Positions 26,757 to 35,429 of a stretch of DNA of 64,000 nucleotides are shown here, one piece after another. Every line of letters begins with the position of its first letter. Within the stretch, counting starts at the first letter, position 1. A model generated the notes under the pieces. That model saw only the letters and a list, made by a program, of their open reading frames with translations. It was not told the DNA's origin and did no database searches. The position numbers were made by a program, and so were the translations under genes. The DNA comes from Arthrobacter sp. EpRS71 (GTDB lineage Bacteria; Actinomycetota; Actinomycetes; Actinomycetales; Micrococcaceae), in contig NZ_LNUV01000003.1 in NCBI RefSeq assembly GCF_001512285.1, positions 223,540 through 287,539 on the forward strand. Direction: 5' to 3'.

Positions 26757-28055
26757 ATGTCCAAGCCAGCGCTCATGCATCGGATGCAGGAAATCGCCCA
26801 CGTGGACATCAACTGCTTCTACGCCTCGGCAGAGAGGGCCTTCAACCCTTCGCTGGAGGGCAAGCCTCTGATAGTGCTGTCCAACAATGACGGCTGTGCC
26901 GTGACCCGATCGCCCGAGGCAAAAAAGCTCGGAATCGGGCTGGGGGAGCCATGGTTCAAACTCGCTCCACGGGCCAAGGAATGGGGATTGATAGCCCTAT
27001 CGAGCAACTACGAACTGTATGGAGACATCAGCTCGCGTGTCATGGAGCTCCTGGCCCGGTACTCCGCCTGGCAGGAGGTGTACTCCATTGATGAGGCGTT
27101 CTTGGGCGTGAAGGGGCAACCCGGGGAGCTGCTGGAATTGGGCCGCACCATCAAGGTTGCCTGCCAACGGCATGTGGGGGTTCCTGTATGCGTAGGGATT
27201 GCGCGCACCAAGACTCTCGCCAAGCTGGCCAATAAGTGGGCCAAGCATAATCCGGCCTTCGACGGTGTGTGCCGTTGGGACTCCATTCCCGAGGCCCAGC
27301 GCGAAGCACTCATGGCGCGGCTTTCCGTGATCGAGATATGGGGCGTAGCCAGCAGGCTGACACAACGCCTGAATGCGATGGGGATCTTCTCGATCCTGGA
27401 CCTCATCCAAGCCGACCCTGTGGCATTGCGGGACAAATTCTCCATTGTTATGATGCGCACTGTCTTGGAACTGCAAGGCACGCCCTGCATCCCCATGGAG
27501 GAGGAACGAGTCGGGCGGGACCAATTGATCTTCTCCCGCTCTTTCTCCACGCCGATCACCACGGCCGCGGAGCTGCGTCAGGTGCTGAGCGTTTATGGCC
27601 AAATGGCCAGTGCCAGGCTCGCCAAGCATGATCTTCAGGCCAAACTGCTGACTGCCTTTGCCGCAACTTCGGTCTACAACCCCAACGACAAATCGTTCCC
27701 TACTGTCAACGTCACGTTGCCCATGCCCACTTCGGACCCGGTGCTGCTGACCAAGGCCGCGCACGCGCTGGTCCCCAAAATCCAGGAAGGCGTGAAATAC
27801 GCCAAGGCAGGGATCATGGTCACTGACCTTCGCCCCAGCGGCAACCAGAAACCCTTGGAAATCTTCGAGAACCGGCACGAGGAACGCGGGATCGGCCCCC
27901 TGCTGGAGCAAGTCAGCAAGCGATACGGCCGCGGCTCCATCGGCCTGGGCCACGCTGGCATTAAGGGCGGCCCGGACTGGTCCATGAAACGGGACATGCT
28001 CAGCCCCCGCTACACCACCAACTGGGACGAACTTCCCCTAGTGAAGGCGGCCTAG
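26757..28055 (+). CDS. umuC: UmuC, Y-family translesion DNA polymerase V subunit
   Basis: 432-residue error-prone polymerase. ATG 26757 is chosen because AAGGAG lies just upstream and family similarity starts here; the frame extends to 26613 but would run through the SOS box. Catalytic carboxylates are D17 in HVDINCFYASAER and D112/E113 in YSIDEAF. KTLAKLANKWAKH and the little-finger and C-terminal UmuC regions follow. Acts with cleaved UmuD and RecA at lesions. It is separated from umuD by an exporter operon and two membrane genes. Confidence 0.95.
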   Translation: MSKPALMHRMQEIAHVDINCFYASAERAFNPSLEGKPLIVLSNNDGCAVTRSPEAKKLGIGLGEPWFKLAPRAKEWGLIALSSNYELYGDISSRVMELLARYSAWQEVYSIDEAFLGVKGQPGELLELGRTIKVACQRHVGVPVCVGIARTKTLAKLANKWAKHNPAFDGVCRWDSIPEAQREALMARLSVIEIWGVASRLTQRLNAMGIFSILDLIQADPVALRDKFSIVMMRTVLELQGTPCIPMEEERVGRDQLIFSRSFSTPITTAAELRQVLSVYGQMASARLAKHDLQAKLLTAFAATSVYNPNDKSFPTVNVTLPMPTSDPVLLTKAAHALVPKIQEGVKYAKAGIMVTDLRPSGNQKPLEIFENRHEERGIGPLLEQVSKRYGRGSIGLGHAGIKGGPDWSMKRDMLSPRYTTNWDELPLVKAA

Positions 28056-28083
28056 CGTGGCAGGAAACTACTTACGGGAGAAC

Positions 28084-29241
28084 TTAGGCCCGCAGCCGGT
28101 AACCCCGCTTCACCACGGTTTCCACAAGCTTGCCGTCTGGAAGCGCAGACCGCAGCCGGCTCACCGTCATGTCCAGCGCGTGCACAGAACCACGCAAGTC
28201 CAACAGGTCAGACAGAGCTTCCCTGGACAGGACGGCCCCACCCGCTCCCAGCAGCGCTCGCAGCAGAAGCAGCGGCGCCGGTGCAAGGTCAACCACCTCA
28301 CCGTTGATCCGCAGGCAGCGTCCTCGGAGCTCAATGGTGGCGCTCCTGGTCTCCAAGCGGCGCACATGGTTCAACGAGAGATGTTCGGTGACCAGCCTGA
28401 TCAGCGCACCCATGCGGTAGCGGTCCGGGATCAGCGGGCTCAGCCCGGCATCAACCAAAGGCTGCGCAGTGACCGGCCCAACAGCGGCAACCGTCACCGG
28501 ACCCTTGAGCGCCTCGATGAGTTGACGGTACAAGCCCATTTCGTGGGCGGTGCTCCACATTGCGTCCACAGCGGGTGCACTGGTGAACGTCAGGACGTCC
28601 AGATTCCCGCCCACCACTGCCTCGATCAGCCGCGGCAGCTTGTCTTCGCCGTCGGGCTTAACCCAGCGGTACGGCGTGACGGTCAAAACCGTGGCGCCGG
28701 ACATACGGAGCCGTTCGAGTTGGCGGACATCCGTGTACCCGTGCAGCTGCACGGCCACGGTCTTGCCGCGCACGCCTTCGGCCAGCAGCATGTCCACCAA
28801 CGTGGCGGTGGTTTCGTCACTGCTGATTCCGACGTCGGCAAGTCCGGCCGCCCGCACGGCACCACGGGCTTTGGGTCCACGAACGAACATGCGGCATGCG
28901 GACAGCGTGTCCAGGAGTTGCTCGCCGATGCCGAAGGAGTCCGCAGCCTCACACCAGCGGCGCATTCCGTACGCCGTGGTGGCGATGCAGATATCCGGTT
29001 TGGCCGCGATGATAGTGCGTGTGTCCTCGATGAGGACCATGTCCTCCTGCACCGGGGCAATCTTCAAAGCAGGGGCGTGCAACACGCTCGCACCGCGGCG
29101 CTCCAGCGCCTCGATGAGGTCGCGGGAACGGCGGTGCGAGGTGACGCCAATGCGGAAACCATCCAGTGGCGCTTCCACAGCTTCGGAAATGTCCGGCGCG
29201 GCAGCAGCGTCAGGGATTTCGATGGCACGAGTAACAGTCAT
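28084..29241 (-). CDS. hemD: Uroporphyrinogen-III synthase fused to winged-helix DNA-binding domain
   Basis: 385 residues. Residues about 28-265 form a HemD-type uroporphyrinogen-III synthase (GFRIGVTSHRRSRDLIEALERRG, LTFTSAPAV, VAAVGPVTAQPL). The last 100 residues are an OmpR/PhoB-type winged helix (LRGRCLRINGEVVDLAPAPLLLLRALL, then TVSRLRSAL and VVKRGYRLRA). This fusion is known in actinobacteria next to nitrite reductase genes, where such proteins are often annotated as regulators. It is last of nirB-cobA-hemD, 12 bp after cobA. It may make siroheme precursor, regulate the locus, or both. Confidence 0.82.
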   Translation of the reverse strand: MTVTRAIEIPDAAAAPDISEAVEAPLDGFRIGVTSHRRSRDLIEALERRGASVLHAPALKIAPVQEDMVLIEDTRTIIAAKPDICIATTAYGMRRWCEAADSFGIGEQLLDTLSACRMFVRGPKARGAVRAAGLADVGISSDETTATLVDMLLAEGVRGKTVAVQLHGYTDVRQLERLRMSGATVLTVTPYRWVKPDGEDKLPRLIEAVVGGNLDVLTFTSAPAVDAMWSTAHEMGLYRQLIEALKGPVTVAAVGPVTAQPLVDAGLSPLIPDRYRMGALIRLVTEHLSLNHVRRLETRSATIELRGRCLRINGEVVDLAPAPLLLLRALLGAGGAVLSREALSDLLDLRGSVHALDMTVSRLRSALPDGKLVETVVKRGYRLRA

Positions 29242-29253
29242 GTGTTCTTACCT

Positions 29254-30288
29254 TCAGGCTTCAAGGAGCGAAGCCGCGAGTCGGCTCAGTTCAGCGGATG
29301 CTTCGGCATGGTTCCGGTTGGCTTCAGCAACCCTCACCACCTCGCCGATGACCAGTACGGCCGGGTTGCTGCAGCCAGAGGCTGCCGTTTCGATGGTACC
29401 GAGGTCAGCGATGGTGGTGCGCTGTCCCGGGCGGTATCCGCGTTCCACCACGGCCATAGGCATATCCGCCGTCATTCCAGCGCGGCGCAGGCCTGCCGCC
29501 AGCTGGGGCAGGGTGCCGATGCCCATGAGCACCACGATCGTCCCGCCCAGGCCTGCGAGGTGGGTGTGTTCCTTCTCCGTCAAAGGGGCGTGGCCGGAAA
29601 CAACGGTGAACATGTGGCTTACCTCGCGGTGCGTCACAGGGATTCCGGCCGCCGCGGGTACGGAGATGGCACTGGTGACACCGGAGATGACCCTCACCGG
29701 GATACCGGCAGCAACACAGGCAGCCACTTCTTCGCCGCCGCGCCCGAACACATAAGGATCGCCACCCTTGAGCCGGACCACGTTCTTGCCCAGCAGTGCA
29801 GCCTCCACCATGAGCTTCTCGATGTCCCGCTGAGTCACCTTGTGGAGACCGGGCTGCTTTCCAACATCCACCAGCTCTGCAGACGTCAGCCCGGCCAGCT
29901 CCTGGTAGGGAGCGAGGCGGTCATAAAACACCACGTCTGCATCCCTCAGGGCGTCCACGGCACCCACAGTGAGCAGGTCCAGGGCTCCCGGACCTCCACC
30001 CACCAAGGTCACATGGCCCTCTGCTCCGGGCGCAGGCTCAAAGGCAACGGGAATCCCGGCCTCACGGCAGCGTTCCACCAGCGGCAACCAGCCGGTCTCG
30101 CCGTCGTCCACCACCGCCACCAGAAAGGGACGCTCGGGCAGCTGGCCGTCGCCCGGCACGCCTTCCGGCGTGCTGAGCCTGTACACCTTGGCGCCGGCTC
30201 CCTGATAGCGGCGGACTGCTTGGCGGGCAGACTTTTCGGATCCCGTGACAAGGACGTCGCGGCCGGTGAGATCAATGGTGAGCTGCAT
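29254..30288 (-). CDS. cobA: Uroporphyrinogen-III C-methyltransferase (siroheme synthesis)
   Basis: S-adenosylmethionine-dependent methyltransferase that makes precorrin-2, the first step from uroporphyrinogen III to siroheme, the NirB cofactor. 344 residues. The SUMT domain covers about residues 93-335 with VTLVGGGPGALDLLTVGA, YDRLAP, RLKGGDPYVFGRGGEE, GVTSAISVPAAAGIPVTHR and VVLMGIGTL. The first 85 residues resemble a shortened CysG/Met8-like N-terminal domain (DVLVTGSEKSARQAVRRYQ) that looks too short to act as precorrin-2 dehydrogenase. Gap to nirB is 9 bp. Confidence 0.93.
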   Translation of the reverse strand: MQLTIDLTGRDVLVTGSEKSARQAVRRYQGAGAKVYRLSTPEGVPGDGQLPERPFLVAVVDDGETGWLPLVERCREAGIPVAFEPAPGAEGHVTLVGGGPGALDLLTVGAVDALRDADVVFYDRLAPYQELAGLTSAELVDVGKQPGLHKVTQRDIEKLMVEAALLGKNVVRLKGGDPYVFGRGGEEVAACVAAGIPVRVISGVTSAISVPAAAGIPVTHREVSHMFTVVSGHAPLTEKEHTHLAGLGGTIVVLMGIGTLPQLAAGLRRAGMTADMPMAVVERGYRPGQRTTIADLGTIETAASGCSNPAVLVIGEVVRVAEANRNHAEASAELSRLAASLLEA

Positions 30289-30297
30289 GGTGAACCC

Positions 30298-32928
30298 CTA
30301 GTTTTCTACGCCGACGGTTTCGCTGCGGACCGGGATGGTGGACGCGATGAGCACGCCACCCTTTTCCTCGTTGGTGGCCGGACGGATCTGGCCGCGCTCC
30401 GGTACGAAGGAGATGGACTCGTCCTTCTGGTTGGGGGCGTTGACGAAGGAACGGAAACGGCGGAGGCGCTCCGGGTCCTTCAGGGTCTCGGCCCACTCGT
30501 CCTCGTAGGTGTCGATGTGCTTGGCCATGGCCGCCTCAAGCTCTTCGGCGATGCCCAAGGAGTCGTTGACCACTACTTCCTCGACGTGCTTGATGTCGCC
30601 ATCGAGCTCTTCCTGCCAGCGTGCGGTGCGCTGGAGACGGTCAGCGGTGCGGATGTAGTACATGAGGTAACGGTCGATGTACTTCAGCAGGGTTTCGTCG
30701 TCCAGGTCCTTGGCGAGCAGCTTTGCGTGGGCCGGGGTGGCGCCACCATTACCGCCGACGTACAGGTTCCAACCATCAGCGGTGGCAATCACGCCCACGT
30801 CCTTACCGCGTGCCTCGGCACATTCGCGGGCGCACCCGGAAACACCCATCTTCAGCTTGTGCGGGCTGCGAAGGCCGCGGTACCTAAGCTCCAGGGCGAT
30901 GGCCATGGCCACCGAATCCTGAACGCCGAACCGGCACCACGTGGAGCCTACACAGGACTTCACCGTGCGGAGGCTCTTTCCGTAGGCCTGGCCCGATTCG
31001 AAGCCAGCGTCCACCAGTTCCTTCCAGATGTCCGGGAGCTGCTCCAGGCGGGCACCGAACATATCAATGCGCTGGCCACCGGTGATCTTTGTGTAGAGGT
31101 TGTACTTCTCAGCCACGGCCGCGATGACTCCGAGGCCCTTGGGTGTGATCTCACCGCCGGCAATGCGGGGGACCACCGAGTAGGTGCCATCCTTTTGCAT
31201 GTTCGCCAAAGCGCGGTCGTTGGTGTCCTGCAGCGAGCCACGTCCGGCGTCCAGTACATAGGCGGAGTGCTGGCTGGCCAGGATGGAGGCGATGGTCGGC
31301 TTGCAGATATCGCAGCCCGCCCCCGTGCCGTACTTAGCCATGATCTCTTCAAAGGAGGTCAGTTCAAGGACGCGGATAGCGTCGAAGAGTTCCTGGCGGG
31401 ACAGGCTGATGTGCTCGCAGAGTGCCTTGGAGACCTCAATGCCGGACTTCTTCAGCTCGCCTTCCATCAGCTTCTTGAGCATGGGTACACACGAACCACA
31501 TTGAGTGCCGGCGCGGGTGCAGCCCTTCAGCTCGCCAAGCTCCTGCACAGGAGCGTTTCCTTCGCAGGCGCCGCAACCGTTGATGGCGTCGCGGATGGTG
31601 CCGGCAGCTACGTTGTTGCAGGAACACAGGATGGCATCGTCAGGAAGCTCGGTCTCAGGAGCCTCCCCACCACCGGCAGCGCTCAGGTAGGCGCCCGGTT
31701 CGGCAGACAGTTCGCGGCCCAGAAGCGGGCGCAGGCTCATGTAAGGGGAAGCATCGCCCACGAAGATGCCACCCAGAAGGGTCTTCGCATCATCGGTGGT
31801 GACAATCTTCTGGTACACGCCACGGGCGGGGTCGGCGTAGACGATCTCCAGAGAATGCTCCGTCCGGGCAAAGGCGTCACCGAAGCTGGCAACATCAACA
31901 CCGGACAACTTGAGCTTGGTGGCAGTGTCAAAGCCCGGGAAAGTTGCTTCTCCACCGTGCAGGCGATCGGCAACGATCTCGGCCATGGTGTTGGCCGGAG
32001 CCACGAGGCCCAAGCACATGCCTTCAAAGTTAGCCACCTCGCCGATGGCCCAGATGCCATCCACTTCCGTGGCACAGAAATCATTGATGACCACGCCGCC
32101 GCGCTGGCCCAGGCTGAAGAGCTGCTCTTCGCCTTCACCTGCCCGGAACAGATCGTCGCGGGGCTTGACGCCGATGGCAACGATTACAAGGTCGGCGTCG
32201 ATGGTGCGGCCGTCAGCCATGAGGACCCCGGTGACATTGCCGTCGTCGTCAGTAACAACCTCGGAGGGGAAGACGCCGCCGTGGACTTCGAAGCCCTTGG
32301 CCTCGATCAGTCGACCCAAGGCTTGCCCCGCGCCTTCGTCCAACTGGGTGTTCATGAGCCAGGGCGAGCCGTTGATCACGATCGGGGTAGCACCCAGCTG
32401 CTCGGTGCCCGCCGCGGACTCGAGCCCCAGAAGGCCACCACCGATGGTGACGGCGTTGACCTTGCGGCCCAGCTTTTCCGTCAGCGCGGCAATGGCCTTG
32501 TTGATGGCCCATACGTCTTCGAGTGTCCGGTAAACGTGGGTGTGTTCCGCGCCGGGGATCGGCAGTCGGGCTGCATCCGAACCCGATGCGACCACCAGGT
32601 GGTCGTATTCGTACTTGTTGCCGGCAGCCGTGAGGACGCTCTTGGCAGCGGAGTCGATTTTGACGGCGCGCTCGCCGGTCTTGAGGGTGAGGGCTTCGTG
32701 CTCCCACATGGACGCGTCGCCCAGGGTGAGGTCCACCCCGGTTTCCGTCAGTGCCTTGCTCAGGGCCACACGGTCATAGGGGAGGTGCGCTTCTTCGGTC
32801 AGCACCGTAACCTGCCAACCTTCAAGTCCGCGGTTGACCATGGCATCGGCGAAGCGGTGGGCAGCGGGGCCGCCGCCGACGACGACGACGCGGCGCAGGT
32901 TCTCTGTACTTGAAGTGTGTCCGGTCAC
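30298..32928 (-). CDS. nirB: Assimilatory nitrite reductase large subunit
   Basis: NAD(P)H-dependent nitrite reductase, six-electron reduction of nitrite to ammonium in the cytoplasm. 876 residues from GTG 32928, chosen for AAAGG 8 bp upstream and because the FAD motif RRVVVVGGGPAAHRF follows 13 residues later. Domains: FAD/NAD-binding reductase; two BFD-like [2Fe-2S] segments (CSCNNVAAGTI, GCTRAGTQCGSC, then GCDICKPTI); ferredoxin-like half-domain; and the siroheme/[4Fe-4S] site with CVGSTWCRFG and SGCARECAEARG. Followed by cobA and hemD on the same strand; nirD lies divergent on the other side of the promoter. Confidence 0.97.
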   Translation of the reverse strand: MTGHTSSTENLRRVVVVGGGPAAHRFADAMVNRGLEGWQVTVLTEEAHLPYDRVALSKALTETGVDLTLGDASMWEHEALTLKTGERAVKIDSAAKSVLTAAGNKYEYDHLVVASGSDAARLPIPGAEHTHVYRTLEDVWAINKAIAALTEKLGRKVNAVTIGGGLLGLESAAGTEQLGATPIVINGSPWLMNTQLDEGAGQALGRLIEAKGFEVHGGVFPSEVVTDDDGNVTGVLMADGRTIDADLVIVAIGVKPRDDLFRAGEGEEQLFSLGQRGGVVINDFCATEVDGIWAIGEVANFEGMCLGLVAPANTMAEIVADRLHGGEATFPGFDTATKLKLSGVDVASFGDAFARTEHSLEIVYADPARGVYQKIVTTDDAKTLLGGIFVGDASPYMSLRPLLGRELSAEPGAYLSAAGGGEAPETELPDDAILCSCNNVAAGTIRDAINGCGACEGNAPVQELGELKGCTRAGTQCGSCVPMLKKLMEGELKKSGIEVSKALCEHISLSRQELFDAIRVLELTSFEEIMAKYGTGAGCDICKPTIASILASQHSAYVLDAGRGSLQDTNDRALANMQKDGTYSVVPRIAGGEITPKGLGVIAAVAEKYNLYTKITGGQRIDMFGARLEQLPDIWKELVDAGFESGQAYGKSLRTVKSCVGSTWCRFGVQDSVAMAIALELRYRGLRSPHKLKMGVSGCARECAEARGKDVGVIATADGWNLYVGGNGGATPAHAKLLAKDLDDETLLKYIDRYLMYYIRTADRLQRTARWQEELDGDIKHVEEVVVNDSLGIAEELEAAMAKHIDTYEDEWAETLKDPERLRRFRSFVNAPNQKDESISFVPERGQIRPATNEEKGGVLIASTIPVRSETVGVEN

Positions 32929-32980
32929 TGGTGGGCCTTTCGCAGATGTTGCAGACGGGTCTGTCGCAACTTGTGGTTCC

Positions 32981-33048
32981 AGCCTAGGGACGGGCAGTTT
33001 CGCTTCAGTTTCCCTTATGTTTCGTGATCTTAACTTCTGCATCACGAA
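32981..33048 (-). promoter_or_regulatory. nirB control region with GlnR-like half-site array
   Basis: Read towards nirB, the half-sites GTTAA, GAAAC, GAAAC and GAAAC lie exactly 11 bp apart (plus-strand positions 33030, 33019, 33008, 32997), matching the gTnAC-N6-GaAAc layout of actinobacterial GlnR. TAGGCT at 32981-32986 could be the -10. An overlapping dyad TTCGTGAT-N12-ATCACGAA (33021-33048) may bind a second regulator. The array begins 69 bp from the nirB start. Confidence 0.6.
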
Positions 33049-33211
33049 CGCATTTCCGGGGGCGTGAGGTCTCTTTTACGCATTGGACACAAACGCGCAC
33101 CCCTGTTGAAACACCCCCGTCCTAGCGTGGAGGAGTGGCCGCAAGCGTGGCCCGGTCCGGGGGAGTGACGGTGGAAATTGCCAGCACCCGGACACAGCGA
33201 GAGGGGCTGAA

Positions 33212-33574
33212 ATGACCGTAATTCTGGACCGTGCCGAAAATCTGACCGCCACCGCCACGTGGCAGCGTGTTTGCCCGGTGGACGAACTCGAAGTTGCCTG
33301 GGGCGAAGCTGCGCTCATCGCCGGTCGCCAGGTTGCGCTGTTCCGCACGGCGCCCACCGAAGTTTTCGCTGTGGCTCAGCAGGATCCGGCGACGCTCGCC
33401 AACGTGATGGCCCGCGGAATCATCGGCTCCCGCGGAAGCCGGCCCACCATCGCTTCGCCGCTGCACAAAGAGGTCTACGACCTCGAAACCGGGGAATGCT
33501 TCACCAACCCCGAACTCAGGCTCGAAGCCTTTGCCACCCGTTTGGTGGATGGCTTCATCGAAGTTGAGCTCTAA
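33212..33574 (+). CDS. nirD: Nitrite reductase small subunit
   Basis: 120-residue NirD with a Rieske-like fold that lacks the cysteine/histidine cluster ligands, as is normal for NirD (CPVDELEVAWGEAALIAGRQVALFRT, SPLHKEVYDLETGECF). It associates with NirB. GAGGGG precedes the ATG. It is transcribed divergently from nirB across a 283-bp gap, whereas nirBD is usually one operon. It converges on the phosphohexomutase gene with a 7-bp gap. Confidence 0.93.
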   Translation: MTVILDRAENLTATATWQRVCPVDELEVAWGEAALIAGRQVALFRTAPTEVFAVAQQDPATLANVMARGIIGSRGSRPTIASPLHKEVYDLETGECFTNPELRLEAFATRLVDGFIEVEL

Positions 33575-33581
33575 GCCTTTT

Positions 33582-35327
33582 TTACAATCCCAACGCTTCG
33601 CGGACGTCCCTGAGAACATCATCCAGGGACGTTCGCGCTGTTTGGCGCGCAGCGTCAAGTTCCGCCGCGGATTCCACGGCCTGGATGACTTCCAGATAGC
33701 ACTTGAGCTTGGGCTCCGTGCCGCTGGGACGAATGATGACCCGGCTCTGGTCCCGCGTCAGGTACAGCAGACCGTCCGTGGGAGGCAGGGCGTCGCTTCC
33801 CTCGGCAAGATCAGTGAAAACTTCGACGGCGGAACCTCCGAACGCTTCCGGCGGGTTGACCCGGAGGCGGTTCATCATGGCGTCCAACAAGCCCAGATCG
33901 GCTACGCGGATGCTCAGCTGGTCGCTTGCATGCAGTCCGTGCACCAAATACAGGTCATCAAGGGTGTCAAAGATGGTCTTGCCGTCTGCCTTGGCTGTTG
34001 CTGCAAGTTCCGCGATCAGCACTGCCGCTGAAATTCCGTCCTTGTCCCGCACCAGATCCGGTGCCACGCAGTATCCCAAGGCTTCCTCATACCCGTAGGT
34101 GAGGCCGGGGACCCGTGAAATCCACTTGAACCCGGTGAGGGTCTCCTCGTGGGCGTATCCTGCTGCAGCGGCAATCCGGGACAGCAGGCGTGAGGAAACG
34201 ATCGAGTTGGCGAAGACGCCCGTTTGCGGCTCATCTCCGGCGGCGGCCGCCATGCGTGCCACGACGTGCGCACCCAGGAGCGCTCCTACTTCGTCGCCAC
34301 GCAGCATCCGCCAGGCTCCCGTGGCGGGGTCCAAGGCAGCAACCGCAGCGCGATCGGCGTCGGGATCATTGGCCACAACGATGTCCGCGTCCGAGTCGGC
34401 GGCAGCCGCGAGGGCCAGGTCCAGCGCGCCGGGTTCTTCCGGATTGGGGAACGCGACGGTGGGGAAGTCCGGGTCCGGCTCGGCCTGTTCAGCCACCAGG
34501 GTGACATCCGTGAAACCTGCGGCGTTCAGGACAGAGACGGCCGTTTCGCCGCCGACACCGTGCATGGGTGTCAGGACGATCTTGAGGTCCCGGGCGGGGA
34601 AATGTTCCCGATCCACCAAGCCCGCCATGGCGCCTTCATAATCGGCCGCGATGGAGGTGGGCAGTACGGTCCACCCTTCCTCTGCCAGCACGATCGAATC
34701 CAGTGCACCTACAGCCTCGATTTTGGCCGCGATTTCCGCGTCGTACGGGGCCACGATCTGCGAACCACGTCCACTTTCGGAAACTGCATGCCGTCCGAGG
34801 TAAACCTTGTAACCGTTGTCTTGCGGGGGGTTGTGGCTCGCGGTGACCATCACCCCGCCGTCGCAGTCCAGTGACCGGACCGCATAGGCGAGCAACGGCG
34901 TCGGAAGTGCTGCCGGCATCAAAAAGGTTTCGATGCCCGCTGCCGTAAAGATCGCCGCGGTTTCCTGCGCGAAGATGTCCGAGTTGTAGCGGGCGTCGAA
35001 GCCGACGACGGCGCGCGGCCGGGTTCCGGGGGCGGCTGCGGCTACCGTCTCGGTGAGGAATGCGGCGAGGCCTGCCGCCGCCCGGCGGACGACGACGCGG
35101 TTCATCCGGTTGGGGCCCGGACCGAGTGCTGCCCGAAGGCCGGCTGTGCCGAATTGCAGGGTGCCGTTGAAGCTGTCGCCCAATTCCTGCGTTGCTCCCG
35201 CATCACCGTTTTCGGCGAGCTCGGTCAGCTCGACGAGAGCAGCCGCCGTCGCCGGGTCCGGGTCTTGGGAAGCCCATTGGCGGGCGTCGGTGATGAGCTG
35301 TTCAAATGCGGCATCGCTGGATGTCAT
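33582..35327 (-). CDS. Phospho-sugar mutase (phosphoglucomutase/phosphomannomutase family)
   Basis: 581-residue alpha-D-phosphohexomutase, interconverting hexose 1- and 6-phosphates. The catalytic phosphoserine is in VMVTASHNPPQDNGYKVY. Also visible are the N-terminal GTAGLRAALGPGPNRMN, metal loop DPDADRAA, sugar loop GDEVGALLG and the C-terminal phosphate-binding RPSGTEPKLKCYLE. Length fits the PMM/PGM class of actinobacteria next to purine nucleoside genes, where phosphopentomutase-like activity is also possible. Exact sugar specificity cannot be read from sequence. Confidence 0.92.
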   Translation of the reverse strand: MTSSDAAFEQLITDARQWASQDPDPATAAALVELTELAENGDAGATQELGDSFNGTLQFGTAGLRAALGPGPNRMNRVVVRRAAAGLAAFLTETVAAAAPGTRPRAVVGFDARYNSDIFAQETAAIFTAAGIETFLMPAALPTPLLAYAVRSLDCDGGVMVTASHNPPQDNGYKVYLGRHAVSESGRGSQIVAPYDAEIAAKIEAVGALDSIVLAEEGWTVLPTSIAADYEGAMAGLVDREHFPARDLKIVLTPMHGVGGETAVSVLNAAGFTDVTLVAEQAEPDPDFPTVAFPNPEEPGALDLALAAAADSDADIVVANDPDADRAAVAALDPATGAWRMLRGDEVGALLGAHVVARMAAAAGDEPQTGVFANSIVSSRLLSRIAAAAGYAHEETLTGFKWISRVPGLTYGYEEALGYCVAPDLVRDKDGISAAVLIAELAATAKADGKTIFDTLDDLYLVHGLHASDQLSIRVADLGLLDAMMNRLRVNPPEAFGGSAVEVFTDLAEGSDALPPTDGLLYLTRDQSRVIIRPSGTEPKLKCYLEVIQAVESAAELDAARQTARTSLDDVLRDVREALGL

Positions 35328-35365
35328 AGGGACAAAACTATCCTCAATGAGACCTCCGCGGGCAA

Positions 35366-35422
35366 CGAGGGGTGGGATCCCGCCCCTATGAGTGGTCGTA
35401 AAGGGTGAGATCCCGCCCCTCG
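35366..35422 (-). terminator. Terminator-like hairpin after the GH32 gene
   Basis: CGAGGGGTGGGATC (35366-35379) pairs with GATCCCGCCCCTCG (35409-35422) with one wobble. Each arm also carries a local GGGATCCC palindrome or a repeat of GATCCCGCCCCT. It begins 8 bp past the stop of the minus-strand hydrolase gene. Confidence 0.55.
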
Positions 35423-35429
35423 GCAGGCC

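Noticed and set aside
28057-32913. A 1618-codon open frame on the plus strand
   Set aside because: It runs antisense through hemD, cobA and nirB, which have clear catalytic motifs. Composition (His/Gln/Gly/Val-rich) is that of a shadow frame in high-GC DNA, and no domain is recognisable.
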